Assembly: GCF_004912275.1 (NCBI RefSeq)
Contig: NZ_STGY01000041.1
Coordinates: forward strand, 41,165-84,405
Origin: Glycomyces buryatensis
Lineage (GTDB): Bacteria; Actinomycetota; Actinomycetes; Mycobacteriales; Micromonosporaceae
Direction: 5' to 3'
Length of the DNA stretch: 43,241 bases
The translations under genes were made by a program, and so were the position numbers. Under the pieces are notes generated by a model, which had not been told where the DNA came from, did not search any database, and was given only the letters and a program-made list of their open reading frames with translations. This document shows positions 1 to 8,488 of the stretch, in pieces. Within the stretch, counting starts at the first letter, position 1; each line of letters opens with the position of its first letter.

Positions 1-28
1 CGATCAGCAGCAATGGAACAGGGGATTC

Positions 29-1042
29 GTGGCTCGCGGCACCGTGACTATGAGCGACGTGGCCGAGCTCGCCGGCGTCTCGAAGATGACCGTCTCGAAC
101 GTCGTCAACGACCGGCCCGGCGTCTCGGGCGAGGTCCGCGAGCGGGTGCTCAAGGCGATCCGCAAGTCCGGCTACCGGCTCAACGTCTCGGCCCGGACCC
201 TCAAGTCGGGGCGCACCGGGGTCATCGGACTGGCGGTTCCCGAGGTCGACCGGCCCTACTTCGGACTGCTCGCCGCCCAGGTGATCGCCGAGGCCGACCG
301 GCGCGGCTTCCACGTCGCCGTCGAGCAGACCGGCGCCGCCATCGCGGGTGAGCTCGACGCGATCGCCCAGTCCCACCGGCTCCAGTTCGACGGCCTCATC
401 CTCTCGGCCGTCGGGTTCGACCCCCGCACCTGGCGCCTGCCGAGCGGCGACCTGCCGCTGGTCATGCTCGGAGAGCAGGATCTCGGCATGAGCATCGACC
501 ACGTCATGATGCCCAACGAGGAGGGCACCGAGGCCGCCACCGGCCACCTGGTCGAGGCCGGATGCCGCAAGATCGCGATCGTGACCGGCGCCTCCGGCGA
601 CGAGGACACGAACGCCTCCTCTCGCCGTTACAAGGGCTACCTGTCCGCGTTGGAGCGCCACGGCCTCACCCCGGACCCGGCGCTGCGGGTGACCGCCCCG
701 GGTTGGGACCTCGAGGGCGGCCGCGCCGCCGGACACCGGCTGGCCGAGGCCGGAGCGGCCGTCGACGGCGTCGTCGCGGTGACCGACACGGTCGCCCAGG
801 GCGTGCTGCGGGGCCTCGCCGACAAGGGCGTGCGGGTCCCGGACCAGGTGCGGCTCATCGGATTCGACGATATCCCCGAGGCCGCCTACATGACCCCTTC
901 GCTGTCGACCGTGGCGCCCGACCACCAGTGGATGGCCGCCAAGGCCGTGGAACTGGTGGCGGCCCGGATCGCCGATCCGGACCGCGAAGCTACCCAGCAC
1001 ACCGCCCCCTACGCGATCATGGCTCGCGAAACCACCCGCTGA
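29..1042 (+). CDS. LacI-family transcriptional regulator
   Basis: DNA-binding repressor or activator of sugar-utilisation genes. The N-terminal LacI helix-turn-helix is plain (MSDVAELAGVSKMTVSNVV, about residues 8-26, then the hinge-helix region near SARTLKSG). It is followed by a periplasmic-binding-protein-like effector domain reaching the C-terminus, with the typical end motif LIGFDDIPEAAYMTPSLSTV. At 337 aa it has normal family length. The GTG at 29 is preferred because a GGGGA ribosome-binding site lies five bases upstream; an in-frame ATG at 50 is an alternative. The gene is monocistronic in the visible part. A palindromic repeat element follows its stop codon. Its ligand is unknown. 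LacI-type palindromes occur upstream of the PL9 lyase and the GH43 gene in this window, so a role in plant-polysaccharide use is possible but is inference only. Confidence 0.93.
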   Translation: MARGTVTMSDVAELAGVSKMTVSNVVNDRPGVSGEVRERVLKAIRKSGYRLNVSARTLKSGRTGVIGLAVPEVDRPYFGLLAAQVIAEADRRGFHVAVEQTGAAIAGELDAIAQSHRLQFDGLILSAVGFDPRTWRLPSGDLPLVMLGEQDLGMSIDHVMMPNEEGTEAATGHLVEAGCRKIAIVTGASGDEDTNASSRRYKGYLSALERHGLTPDPALRVTAPGWDLEGGRAAGHRLAEAGAAVDGVVAVTDTVAQGVLRGLADKGVRVPDQVRLIGFDDIPEAAYMTPSLSTVAPDHQWMAAKAVELVAARIADPDREATQHTAPYAIMARETTR

Positions 1043-1058
1043 GAGTCCTTGTGGGACC

Positions 1059-1225
1059 GGATGGGTGGTCGCCGATTGGGGAGGTCCGCAGTGCCCGAGG
1101 ATATTTTTCCGCTCCCGCGGCGGCCGAACGTCCGCCTACCGAAAGTTGTAAACGGACGTTCGATAACAACGGGAGCGGAAAAATAGACCGGGCAATGCTC
1201 CTGCGCAATCGGCGACCACCCATCC
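1059..1225. repeat. 167-bp imperfect palindromic element (REP/MITE-like)
   Basis: The outer arms are a perfect 20-bp inverted repeat, GGATGGGTGGTCGCCGATTG at 1059-1078 and its complement at 1206-1225. Further inside, ATTTTTCCGCTCCCG pairs with CGGGAGCGGAAAAAT, and CGAACGTCCG pairs with CGGACGTTCG, so nearly the whole element folds into one long interrupted hairpin. It begins 17 bases after the LacI stop. No clear target duplication is visible. A 25-base piece of one arm recurs at 15011-15035 with two mismatches, which points to a dispersed repeat family and not only a terminator. Confidence 0.8.
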
Positions 1226-1345
1226 AGCATTCCCGGCATTAGGGACATCGACAGGCGTCGCTTGAGACGGGGTCATGGGATGAATTCGGGGACTGAGTGG
1301 AATACTCCTCGCAAACCCCGGTTCTGCGTAAGGAGCAACCCCGCC

Positions 1346-3145
1346 ATGCCACTCGACCGCCGATCCCTCCTCTCCACCTCAGCGGCGGCCGCCGCCGGCG
1401 CGGGCGCCGCGTTGGCCGCCGCCTCCCCCGCGTCCGCCGAGTCCGACCGGCGCCAGTCCAAGCGGTACTCGTTCACCGTCCTGGGCACCACCGACCTCCA
1501 CGGTCACGTCTTCAATTGGGACTACTTCGCCGACGCCGAGTACTCCGACGCGAACGGCAACGCCAAGGGCCTCTCGCGCATCGCCACGCTGGTGAAGCGG
1601 ATCCGCGAGGAGGAGGGCCGCGAGAACACCATCCTCATCGACGCCGGCGACACCATCCAGGGCACGCCCCTGGCCTACTACTACGCCCGCGTCGACCCCA
1701 TCACCGGTGCGGCCGGGCCGGTCCACCCGATAGCGCAGGCCATGAACGAGATCGGCTTCGACGCCGCCGCGCTGGGCAACCACGAGTTCAACTACGGCCT
1801 GGACACGCTGCGCGTCTTCGAGTCGCAGCTGGACTTCCCGCTCCTGGGCGCCAATGTCATCGAGACCGCCACGGGCGAGCCGGCCTTCCCGCCGTACCAC
1901 TTCGTCAAGCTCGATGCCCCTCACGGCCGCGATGTCAAGGTCGCGATTCTGGGCCTGTGCACGCCCGGCGTCCAGATCTGGGACAAGGCCTATGTGGAGG
2001 GCGTGCTGGAGTTCCCGAGCCTGGAATCGCAGGCCGCGTACTGGGTGCCGAAGCTGCGCGAGATGGGCGCCGACGTCGTCATCGTCTCGGCCCACTCCGG
2101 TACCTCCGGCACCTCGGCCTACGACCCCGAGGTCGTGCCCGCGATCGAGAACGCCTCGAAGCTGGTGGCCGAGCAGGTCGCCGGGATCGACGCGATCCTG
2201 GTGGGCCACGCGCACATCGAGATCGAGGAGGAACTGGTCACCGGCCCCGACGGCGGCACCGTGGTCATCTCCGAACCGCACTTCCACGGCCAGCGCCTGA
2301 CCCGGTTCGACTTCGAGCTGGAGTGGAAGCGGGGCTGCTGGAAGGTCGAGTCGGCCGGGGCGACGATCCTCAACTCGAACAGCGTCGAGGACGACCCGCG
2401 CATCACCGAGATCCTCTCCGACGAGCACAACGAGGTCGTCACCTACGTCAATCAGGTGGTGGGCCAGGCGACCGAGGACCTGGACACCGTCGCCGCCCGC
2501 TACACCGACGCGCCGATCATCGACCTGATCACGACGGTGCAGGCCGAGACGGTCGCGAACGCCCTGGCGGGCACCGAGTACGCCCAGCTGCCGGTGCTGG
2601 CGCAGGCCTCGCCGTTCTCGCGGACCTCGAAGATCCCCGCCGGCGACGTGACGATCCGGGCCCTGTCGGGCCTGTACATCTACGACAACACCCTGGTCGC
2701 GAAGCTGCTGACGGGCGCGCAGGTCCGGGCCTACCTGGAGTACTCCGCGGAGTACTACGTACAGACGGCACCCGACGCGGCGGTCACCCCCGACGCGATC
2801 ACCAATGCGGGCGGCAAGCCCGACTACAACTACGACTACGTCTCGGGGCTGACCTACGAGATCGACATCGCCCAGGCGGCGGGTTCGCGCATCGTGAACC
2901 TCCAGTTCGAGGGCGCCGAGGTGGACGACGCGCAGCAGTTCGTGCTGGCGGTGAACAACTACCGCGCCAATGGCGGCGGCGCGTTCCCGCACGTGGCCGA
3001 TGCCGAGGAGCTGTGGAGCGAGTCGATCGAGATCCGCACCCGGATCATCGAGTGGGCGACCGCCAAGGGCGTGCTGGATCCGGCCGACTTCGCCTCGTCG
3101 GACTGGTTCCTCACCCGCGAGGGCACCCCGATCGAATTCGCGTAA
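1346..3145 (+). CDS. Tat-exported 5'-nucleotidase / 2',3'-cyclic nucleotide phosphodiesterase
   Basis: Secreted metallophosphoesterase that releases phosphate and nucleosides from extracellular nucleotides. The N-terminus has a twin-arginine signal (DRRSLLS, residues 4-10, then an Ala-rich core ending ASPASA near residue 31). The calcineurin-like catalytic domain shows the metal-ligand motifs TTDLHGH (48-54), IDAGDTIQG, GNHEFNYG and GHAHIE. The C-terminal 5'-nucleotidase domain includes QASPFS and NNYRANGGGAFP. At 599 aa it fits the UshA/CpdB group; the aromatic-rich DYFADAEY stretch after the first metal motif favours the cyclic-phosphodiesterase branch. The start at 1346 is chosen for the AAGGAG site at 1330-1335 and because the Tat signal begins there; longer in-frame versions add an unlikely leader. 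A strong terminator follows. Confidence 0.93.
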   Translation: MPLDRRSLLSTSAAAAAGAGAALAAASPASAESDRRQSKRYSFTVLGTTDLHGHVFNWDYFADAEYSDANGNAKGLSRIATLVKRIREEEGRENTILIDAGDTIQGTPLAYYYARVDPITGAAGPVHPIAQAMNEIGFDAAALGNHEFNYGLDTLRVFESQLDFPLLGANVIETATGEPAFPPYHFVKLDAPHGRDVKVAILGLCTPGVQIWDKAYVEGVLEFPSLESQAAYWVPKLREMGADVVIVSAHSGTSGTSAYDPEVVPAIENASKLVAEQVAGIDAILVGHAHIEIEEELVTGPDGGTVVISEPHFHGQRLTRFDFELEWKRGCWKVESAGATILNSNSVEDDPRITEILSDEHNEVVTYVNQVVGQATEDLDTVAARYTDAPIIDLITTVQAETVANALAGTEYAQLPVLAQASPFSRTSKIPAGDVTIRALSGLYIYDNTLVAKLLTGAQVRAYLEYSAEYYVQTAPDAAVTPDAITNAGGKPDYNYDYVSGLTYEIDIAQAAGSRIVNLQFEGAEVDDAQQFVLAVNNYRANGGGAFPHVADAEELWSESIEIRTRIIEWATAKGVLDPADFASSDWFLTREGTPIEFA

Positions 3146-3155
3146 CGGCGAGCCG

Positions 3156-3194
3156 AGGCCCGCCCGGCCCACTAGGTCCGGGCGGGCCTTTTGT
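3156..3194 (+). terminator. Intrinsic terminator after the nucleotidase
   Basis: AGGCCCGCCCGG (3156-3167) pairs perfectly with CCGGGCGGGCCT (3178-3189) over a 10-base loop and is followed by a short T tract (TTTGT). It lies 11 bases past the nucleotidase stop. Confidence 0.9.
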
Positions 3195-3294
3195 ATTCGC
3201 GGGACGCTACCTACCGGTCGGCTAGTCGGCGTGGCACTATTGCCGGGAACCGACCCCGTTTCGACGATGCCGCTAAAGACGCCCAGGAGCGCAA

Positions 3295-4485
3295 ATGAAC
3301 CTTCGCGAAGAGGCCGCCGCGATCGCCCCCGAGCTGATCGCGCTGCGGCGAGCGCTGCACCGGATCCCCGAGATCGGCCTCCACCTGCCCGAGACGCAGG
3401 CGGCCGTGCTCGAAGCGCTCGAGGGCCTGCCGCTGGAGATCAGCACCGGGACGAACTCGACGTCGGTGACGGCGGTACTGCGCGGCGGTAAGCGCGGTCC
3501 GGCCGTGCTGCTGCGCGGGGACATGGACGCCCTGCCGGTCACCGAGGAGACCGAGGTGGACTTCGTCTCCGGGCACGTCGGGACCATGCACGCCTGCGGC
3601 CACGACCTGCACACCGCCGGCCTCGTCGGCGCCGCGAGGCTGCTCAGCGCCCACCAGTCCGAGCTCGCCGGGGACGTCGTGTTCATGTTCCAGCCCGGCG
3701 AAGAGGGCGATGACGGGGCCGGGCACATGATCGCCGAGGGCGTGCTCGAAGCGGCGGGCCGCCAGGTCGACGCCGCCTACGGGCTGCACGTCCTCTCGGA
3801 CATGGTGCCGCGCGGGGTCTTCACCACCAGGCCCGGCCCGATGATGGCCGCGTCCTCGGGACTGTTCGTGAACGTCATCGGCAAGGGCGGACACGGCTCG
3901 CGCCCGCAGGCCACGCTCGACCCGATCCCGGTCGCCGCCGAGATCGTCACGGCGCTCCAGAACCTGATCACGCGCAGGTTCTCGGTGTTCGAGCCGATCG
4001 TGATCACCGTGGGCACCTTCCACGCCGGGACGCGGTACAACATCATCCCCGACAACGCCAGGTTCGAGGCCACCGTCCGAACCTTCTCCGAGGCGGCCCT
4101 CACGCAGGTCGAAAAGGAGTCGGTGAGGCTCGCCGAGGACATCGCGACCGCCCACGGCCTCACCGCCGAGGTGCGGTTCGACCGCGAGTACCCCGCGACG
4201 GTCAACAATGCCGACGAGGCCGCCTTCGTGGCCGAGACCGTGGCCGACCTGTTCGGCTCCGAGCGCTACACCGAGATGCCCGATCCCGTCATGGGCTCGG
4301 AGGACTTCTCTCGGGTGCTGGAGGCCGTGCCGGGTTCGTACCTGTTCTACGGCGCCACCGTCCAGGACGACCCCGCCGAGGCGGCCTCGAACCACTCGCC
4401 GCGGGCCGCCTTCGACGACAGCGTCCTGGCCGACGGCGCGGCGCTGCTGGCGGAACTGGCGGTCCGCCGCATGAATCGCGGCTGA
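3295..4485 (+). CDS. M20D-family amidohydrolase (hippurate / N-acyl-amino-acid hydrolase type)
   Basis: Zinc- or manganese-dependent cytosolic amidase that removes an acyl group from N-acyl amino acids or similar amides. The 396-aa length and motifs match the M20D branch: RGDMDALPV (74-82), the metal-binding MHACGHDLH (98-106, with Cys101 and His103), the catalytic Glu pair in QPGEEGDDGAGHMI, a dimerisation domain beginning near GHGSRPQ, and the C-terminal metal motif MGSEDFSRVL. The start ATG follows CAGGAGCGCAA, a good ribosome-binding site. The gene stands alone between the nucleotidase terminator and the convergent VOC gene. The exact substrate cannot be told from sequence. Confidence 0.93.
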   Translation: MNLREEAAAIAPELIALRRALHRIPEIGLHLPETQAAVLEALEGLPLEISTGTNSTSVTAVLRGGKRGPAVLLRGDMDALPVTEETEVDFVSGHVGTMHACGHDLHTAGLVGAARLLSAHQSELAGDVVFMFQPGEEGDDGAGHMIAEGVLEAAGRQVDAAYGLHVLSDMVPRGVFTTRPGPMMAASSGLFVNVIGKGGHGSRPQATLDPIPVAAEIVTALQNLITRRFSVFEPIVITVGTFHAGTRYNIIPDNARFEATVRTFSEAALTQVEKESVRLAEDIATAHGLTAEVRFDREYPATVNNADEAAFVAETVADLFGSERYTEMPDPVMGSEDFSRVLEAVPGSYLFYGATVQDDPAEAASNHSPRAAFDDSVLADGAALLAELAVRRMNRG

Positions 4486-4510
4486 TCACCGCGCAGAGTC
4501 CGGATTCGGG

Positions 4511-4981
4511 TCAGCTCATCTCGGCTGTCGCCTTCTCCATTCGCCGCTGCATCTCCTCAGGCGGCACGTCCTCGACGTGTGAGGCGACGCTCCAGCGGTG
4601 ACCCCAGGGGTCCTCGAAGGTTCCTATCCGGTCGCCGTAGAACTCGTTCTTGACCTCTTGCAACTGCTTGGCGCCGGAGGCCAGCGCCGATGCGAAGACG
4701 GCGTCGACGTCCTCGACATAGACGTGGAGCATGACCGACGTGCCTCCGACGTTCTTGGGGCCGATCGCCCCCATGTCGGGGAATTCGTCGGCCATCATGA
4801 CGACCGATTCACCGAGTTTGAGCTCGGCATGGCCGACCTTGCCTCCCGGCGCTTCCATCCGCATCCGCTCCTCGGCCCCGAGCACGCTCTTGTAGAACTC
4901 GATGGCGTCGGTGGCGCCGTCGATGAAGAGGTAGGGCATTACTCGCGGAGAGTCGGTGGGGATCGGTTGCACTTCTGGCAT
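4511..4981 (-). CDS. VOC-superfamily (glyoxalase/PhnB-like) protein
   Basis: A 156-aa member of the vicinal oxygen chelate fold, close to the PhnB/YcdG-like group of small glyoxalase-like proteins. Visible marks are MPYLFIDGATDAIEFYKSVLGAEE at the N-terminus, the beta strand VGHAELKLGESVVMMADEF, and the C-terminal FEDPWGHRWSVASHVEDV, which is typical of this group. Start 4981 is supported by GGAGGAACAGCC directly upstream; an ORF extension to 5050 would add an Arg-rich leader and is rejected. No operon partner is seen; it is convergent with the amidohydrolase and divergent from the GH43 gene. Substrate is unknown. Confidence 0.9.
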   Translation of the reverse strand: MPEVQPIPTDSPRVMPYLFIDGATDAIEFYKSVLGAEERMRMEAPGGKVGHAELKLGESVVMMADEFPDMGAIGPKNVGGTSVMLHVYVEDVDAVFASALASGAKQLQEVKNEFYGDRIGTFEDPWGHRWSVASHVEDVPPEEMQRRMEKATAEMS

Positions 4982-5081
4982 GGCTGTTCCTCCTTGGTCG
5001 ATTGGACGGTGCGCCGGGTCTGGGCCGCGGCGTCTTTTCCAGAAAACCATCAGGACCGGCAGGGCGCAGCCGACCGGGCAG

Positions 5082-5101
5082 GAAAGCGCTCTACCGCTTT
5101 C
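5082..5101. promoter_or_regulatory. Candidate LacI-type operator upstream of GH43 gene
   Basis: GAAAGCG-N6-CGCTTTC is a perfect 7-bp inverted repeat resembling LacI-family operators (AANCGNTT-like core). It lies in the 323-bp gap between the VOC start and the GH43 start, about 200 bases from the latter. Nothing else in this gap is clear besides the GH43 ribosome-binding site at 5296-5300. Confidence 0.45.
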
Positions 5102-5304
5102 GCGCCGGCGTGGCCACGGATGGATGACGTCAGACCTGCCGGTCGATGGCTATAGCGCGCCGTTTTCCAGGGCAACTCGGGCAAATCGCTACCCACCCTG
5201 GACATCGATGTTTCTATGTCTGTAACTTTGTTGGAAGGTGTTCGCGCACGTCCCCGGCAATGCGCGCGGCCACCGCTCCGCCATTCGAACGCATTGGAGC
5301 GAAC

Positions 5305-6369
5305 ATGCGAAAACTGAAGCGCCCGAAGCTCATCGCGCTCGCGGCCGTGGCCGCCCTCGCCACGGCGAGCCTGCTCACCACGCTGCCCTCCCAGGCCGCC
5401 GAGCCGGATGATGACGGCCCCCAGGCCAGCCAGACCGGCGGCTACCTCTTCACCTACTTCACCGGCGAGGGCAGCGCCGACGGCGAGCAGGTCTACTTCG
5501 CGCTCAGCGACGGCGAGAACCCGACCTCCTTCACCGAGCTCAACGGCGGCCAGCCGGTGCTCACCTCCACCCAGGGCGAGCAGGGGGTGCGCGACCCGTT
5601 CATCATCCGGGCCCCCGAGGGTGACAAGTTCTACCTCATCGCCACCGACCTGAAGATCCACGGCAATGGCGACTGGGACGGCGCGCAGCGCCACGGCAGC
5701 CTCTCGATCATGGTGTGGGAATCGGAGAACCTCGTCGATTGGGGCGAGGGTCGCCTCGTCCAGGTCTCGCCCGAATCGGCCGGCAATACCTGGGCGCCCG
5801 AGGCCTACTGGGACCCGGAGCAGAACGCCTTCGTCGTCTTCTGGGCCTCGAAGCTCTATGAGACCGAGGACCACTCCGAAGACACGTACAACCGGATGAT
5901 GTACGCCACGACCACCGACTTCGTGAACTTCTCGCAGCCGCAGGTGTGGGTCGACAAGGGCTACTCCACCATCGACTCGACCCTCATCGAGGATGACGGG
6001 ACCTATTACCGCTACACCAAGGACGAGCGCAGCGGCACCTCTTGCGGCAAGTTCATCATGTCTGAGACCTCGACCTCGCTGACGAACACCGAATGGGACT
6101 TCCAGACCGAGTGCATCGGCTCCGGATCCATCAACCAGGGCGAGGGCCCGCTGGTGTTCAAGTCCAGCACCGAGGAGAAGTGGTACCTGTTCATCGACGA
6201 GTACGGCGGCCGGGGCTATGTCCCCTTCGAGACCACCGACCTCTCCAGCGGCGAGTGGACCCCGGCGTCGGACTACGACCTCCCGGCGAGCCCGCGCCAC
6301 GGCACCGTCCTGCCGATCACGGCGGATGAGTACGAGGCGCTGACGGAGGTCTACGCCGACGTCGATTAG
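5305..6369 (+). CDS. Secreted glycoside hydrolase family 43 protein (arabinofuranosidase/xylosidase type)
   Basis: Exported five-bladed beta-propeller glycosidase likely acting on arabinan or xylan side chains. A Sec signal peptide (KLKRPK, then a hydrophobic stretch to PSQA near residue 31) starts the 354-aa protein. The three family-43 acidic positions are recognisable: RDPF with Asp97 as likely general base, STIDSTLIEDDGTYY with Asp224 as likely pKa modulator, and EGPLVF with Glu280 as likely general acid. No carbohydrate-binding module is attached. Start ATG 5305 has GGAGCG at a good distance. A terminator shared with the convergent gntP gene follows. The LacI-type palindrome upstream suggests sugar control. 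The precise activity within GH43 cannot be assigned. Confidence 0.85.
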   Translation: MRKLKRPKLIALAAVAALATASLLTTLPSQAAEPDDDGPQASQTGGYLFTYFTGEGSADGEQVYFALSDGENPTSFTELNGGQPVLTSTQGEQGVRDPFIIRAPEGDKFYLIATDLKIHGNGDWDGAQRHGSLSIMVWESENLVDWGEGRLVQVSPESAGNTWAPEAYWDPEQNAFVVFWASKLYETEDHSEDTYNRMMYATTTDFVNFSQPQVWVDKGYSTIDSTLIEDDGTYYRYTKDERSGTSCGKFIMSETSTSLTNTEWDFQTECIGSGSINQGEGPLVFKSSTEEKWYLFIDEYGGRGYVPFETTDLSSGEWTPASDYDLPASPRHGTVLPITADEYEALTEVYADVD

Positions 6370-6386
6370 CGGACGAGACAAAGGAA

Positions 6387-6418
6387 CGCCCGGCAGGACC
6401 GAATGGCCTTGCCGGGCG
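6387..6418. terminator. Bidirectional terminator between GH43 gene and gntP
   Basis: CGCCCGGCA (6387-6395) pairs with TGCCGGGCG (6410-6418) across a 14-base loop. It sits between two convergent stop codons, so it can serve both transcripts. Confidence 0.8.
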
Positions 6419-6440
6419 CTCCCCCGCCGCTTGACGTTTC

Positions 6441-7832
6441 CTATGCCGCTCCGGCGACCACGAAGATCACGCTCGCCAGGCCGAAGCCGATGACTCCGAC
6501 CAGGGTCTCCAGGACCGTCCACGTCTTGAGCGTCGTCTTGACGTCCATCTCAAGGAACCGGCCGACCAGCCAGAAGCCGGAGTCGTTGACGTGGCTGGTC
6601 ATCACCGAACCGGCGGCCAGCGCGAGCACGACCGCGGCGAGTTCGACGCCGTTGTAGCCGGCGTCGGCCACCAGCGGCTGGACCAGGCCCGCGGCGGTGA
6701 TGAGCGCGACGGTCGCCGAGCCCTGGGCGATGCGCAGCGCGGTGGCGATGACGAAGGCGGCCACGATGACCGGCAGTCCGATGCCCTCGAGGGCGTCGGA
6801 GAGCGCGTCGCCGATGCCGCTGCCGCGCAGGACGCCGCCGAACATGCCGCCGGCGCCGGTGATGAGGATGATCGCGCAGACCGGGGCGAGGGCCTTGTTG
6901 AGCAGGTCGTCGATGGTCTCGCGGGTCTTGCCGCGGCGGGTGCCGAGGACGTAGCTGGCGACGAACACGGTGACCAGGAGCGCGACGGTGGTCGAGCCGA
7001 GAGTCCGGGCGACCCAGAACCAGGTGGCCTCGTCGTCGACCCAGCCGGCGGAGCCGGCGGCATTGAGGCCGGTGTCGGCGAAGATCATGACCAGCGGGAG
7101 CAGGAGCATCGCGACGATGGTCCCGGCCTTCGGCGGGTTCTCCTTCTCATCGACCTGCGGGCCGCCCGAGAGGATGTCGGGGACGGGCAGGACGATGCGC
7201 CTGCCGGCCCACAGGCCGAACAGGTAGCTGGAGAGGTACCAGGTGGGGATGGCGACGAGGAGGCCGAGGGCCACGACGAGGCCGATGTCCGCGCCGAGCA
7301 GGCCGGTGGCGGAGACCGGTCCGGGGTGCGGGGGCACGTAGATGTGCATGACGGAGAACGCGCCCGCGACGGGGAGGGCGTACAGGAGGACGCCCCCGCC
7401 GAGCCGTCGCGCGACCGCGAAGACGATGGGCAGCATGACGATGAGCCCGGCGTCGAAGAAGATCGGGAAGCCGAAGATCAGCGAGGCGACGCCGAGGGCG
7501 AGCGGGGCGCGCTTCTCGCCGAAGCGCCGGATGAGCGCGTCGGTGAGAGCTTGGGCGCCGCCGGAGGCCTCCACGAGTCTGCCGAGCATGGCGCCGAGGC
7601 CGACCAGGATGGCGACGCTGGCGAGCGTCGTCCCGAAGCCCTCGGAGAGGGTCGGAAGGATGAACTCGGCCGGGATCTGGGCCGCGAAGGCGGTGGCGAT
7701 GCTGACGGTGATGAGCGCCAGGAAGGCGTGCACGCGCAGCTTGATGATGAGGAACAGCAGCACGGCGATCGCGGCGGCCGCGATGCCGAGCAGCGGCCCG
7801 GTACCCAGGGTCTGGGTCCATTCGGTTTCCAT
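6441..7832 (-). CDS. gntP: Gluconate:H+ symporter, GntP family
   Basis: Inner-membrane permease importing gluconate for the adjacent kinase. The 463-aa sequence is strongly hydrophobic with about 12-14 membrane segments and shows GntP-family stretches such as LIFGFPIFFDAGLIVMLPI, HIYVPPHPGPVSATGLLGAD and ALRIAQGSATVALITAAG. The last part, SVMTSHVNDSGFWLVGRF, is also typical. It lies downstream of gntK on the same strand with a 45-bp gap, so the two probably form a gntK-gntP operon reading leftward from the operator at 8417-8447. Substrate assignment rests on family membership plus the gluconokinase and GntR neighbours. Confidence 0.95.
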   Translation of the reverse strand: METEWTQTLGTGPLLGIAAAAIAVLLFLIIKLRVHAFLALITVSIATAFAAQIPAEFILPTLSEGFGTTLASVAILVGLGAMLGRLVEASGGAQALTDALIRRFGEKRAPLALGVASLIFGFPIFFDAGLIVMLPIVFAVARRLGGGVLLYALPVAGAFSVMHIYVPPHPGPVSATGLLGADIGLVVALGLLVAIPTWYLSSYLFGLWAGRRIVLPVPDILSGGPQVDEKENPPKAGTIVAMLLLPLVMIFADTGLNAAGSAGWVDDEATWFWVARTLGSTTVALLVTVFVASYVLGTRRGKTRETIDDLLNKALAPVCAIILITGAGGMFGGVLRGSGIGDALSDALEGIGLPVIVAAFVIATALRIAQGSATVALITAAGLVQPLVADAGYNGVELAAVVLALAAGSVMTSHVNDSGFWLVGRFLEMDVKTTLKTWTVLETLVGVIGFGLASVIFVVAGAA

Positions 7833-7877
7833 TGAGGCAAAGCTCCTTTGCTTTACGGGCGGACGGGCGCCGATGGG

Positions 7878-8396
7878 TTAGCGCGCGTCCTCTTGCAGGC
7901 CTAGCGCCCGCAGGGCGGTGTCGGTGATCTGCTCGGGGGTGCCGCTGACATCCACGGCGGTCCCGTCCTCGTCGTCGGCGAGGGGTTCGAGGGCATCGAA
8001 CTGGGACCCCAGCAGGCCCGGCGGCATGAAGTGGTCGCTGCGCTCGGCGAGCCGGTCGCCGATCACTTGGCCGGTGCCGCTGAGGTGGACGAACCGCACC
8101 CGGGCGGTGGACTCGCGGAGGAGGTCGCGGTACCGGCGCTTGAGTGCCGAGCAGGCGACGACGGTGTCCTCGCCGTGCTCGTCGTGCTCGGTGATCCAGT
8201 CCCGCAACTTCCGCAGCCAGGGCTCGCGGTCGTCGTCGGTGAGGGGGGTGCCCGCCCGCATCTTGGCGATATTGGCTTCGGGGTGGAACTCGTCGGCCTC
8301 GGCCATCTGCCAGCCGAGCCGGTCGGCGAGTTCCCGGGCGACGGTGCTCTTGCCCGAGCCCGAAACGCCCATCACCACCAGGCAGGTCGTGGTCAT
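7878..8396 (-). CDS. gntK: Gluconokinase
   Basis: ATP-dependent phosphorylation of D-gluconate to 6-phosphogluconate, feeding the pentose phosphate pathway. At 172 aa it has the normal GntK length, with the P-loop GVSGSGKST (10-18), the gluconate-kinase signature ADEFHPEANIAKMRAGTPLTDDDREPWL, VACSALKRRYRDLLR, and HFMPPGLLGSQFDALE. It is the first gene of the leftward gntK-gntP pair. The divergent GntR-family gene and the paired repeat between them indicate local control by that regulator. Confidence 0.97.
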   Translation of the reverse strand: MTTTCLVVMGVSGSGKSTVARELADRLGWQMAEADEFHPEANIAKMRAGTPLTDDDREPWLRKLRDWITEHDEHGEDTVVACSALKRRYRDLLRESTARVRFVHLSGTGQVIGDRLAERSDHFMPPGLLGSQFDALEPLADDEDGTAVDVSGTPEQITDTALRALGLQEDAR

Positions 8397-8416
8397 TCGA
8401 CCCCTCCTCCTCGAAA

Positions 8417-8447
8417 GGTACTATCTTTGCTCGGAAAAGGTAGCACC
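8417..8447. promoter_or_regulatory. Candidate GntR operator between gntK and gntR-like gene
   Basis: GGTACTATCTTT (8417-8428) and AAAGGTAGCACC (8436-8447) form an inverted repeat with 10 of 12 positions matching across a 7-base spacer. It is in the 92-bp divergent intergenic region, where a regulator could control both directions. Confidence 0.6.
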
Positions 8448-8488
8448 ATTAAAACCCGGCTGCAACACGGTCCGGATAGCATTCAGAC

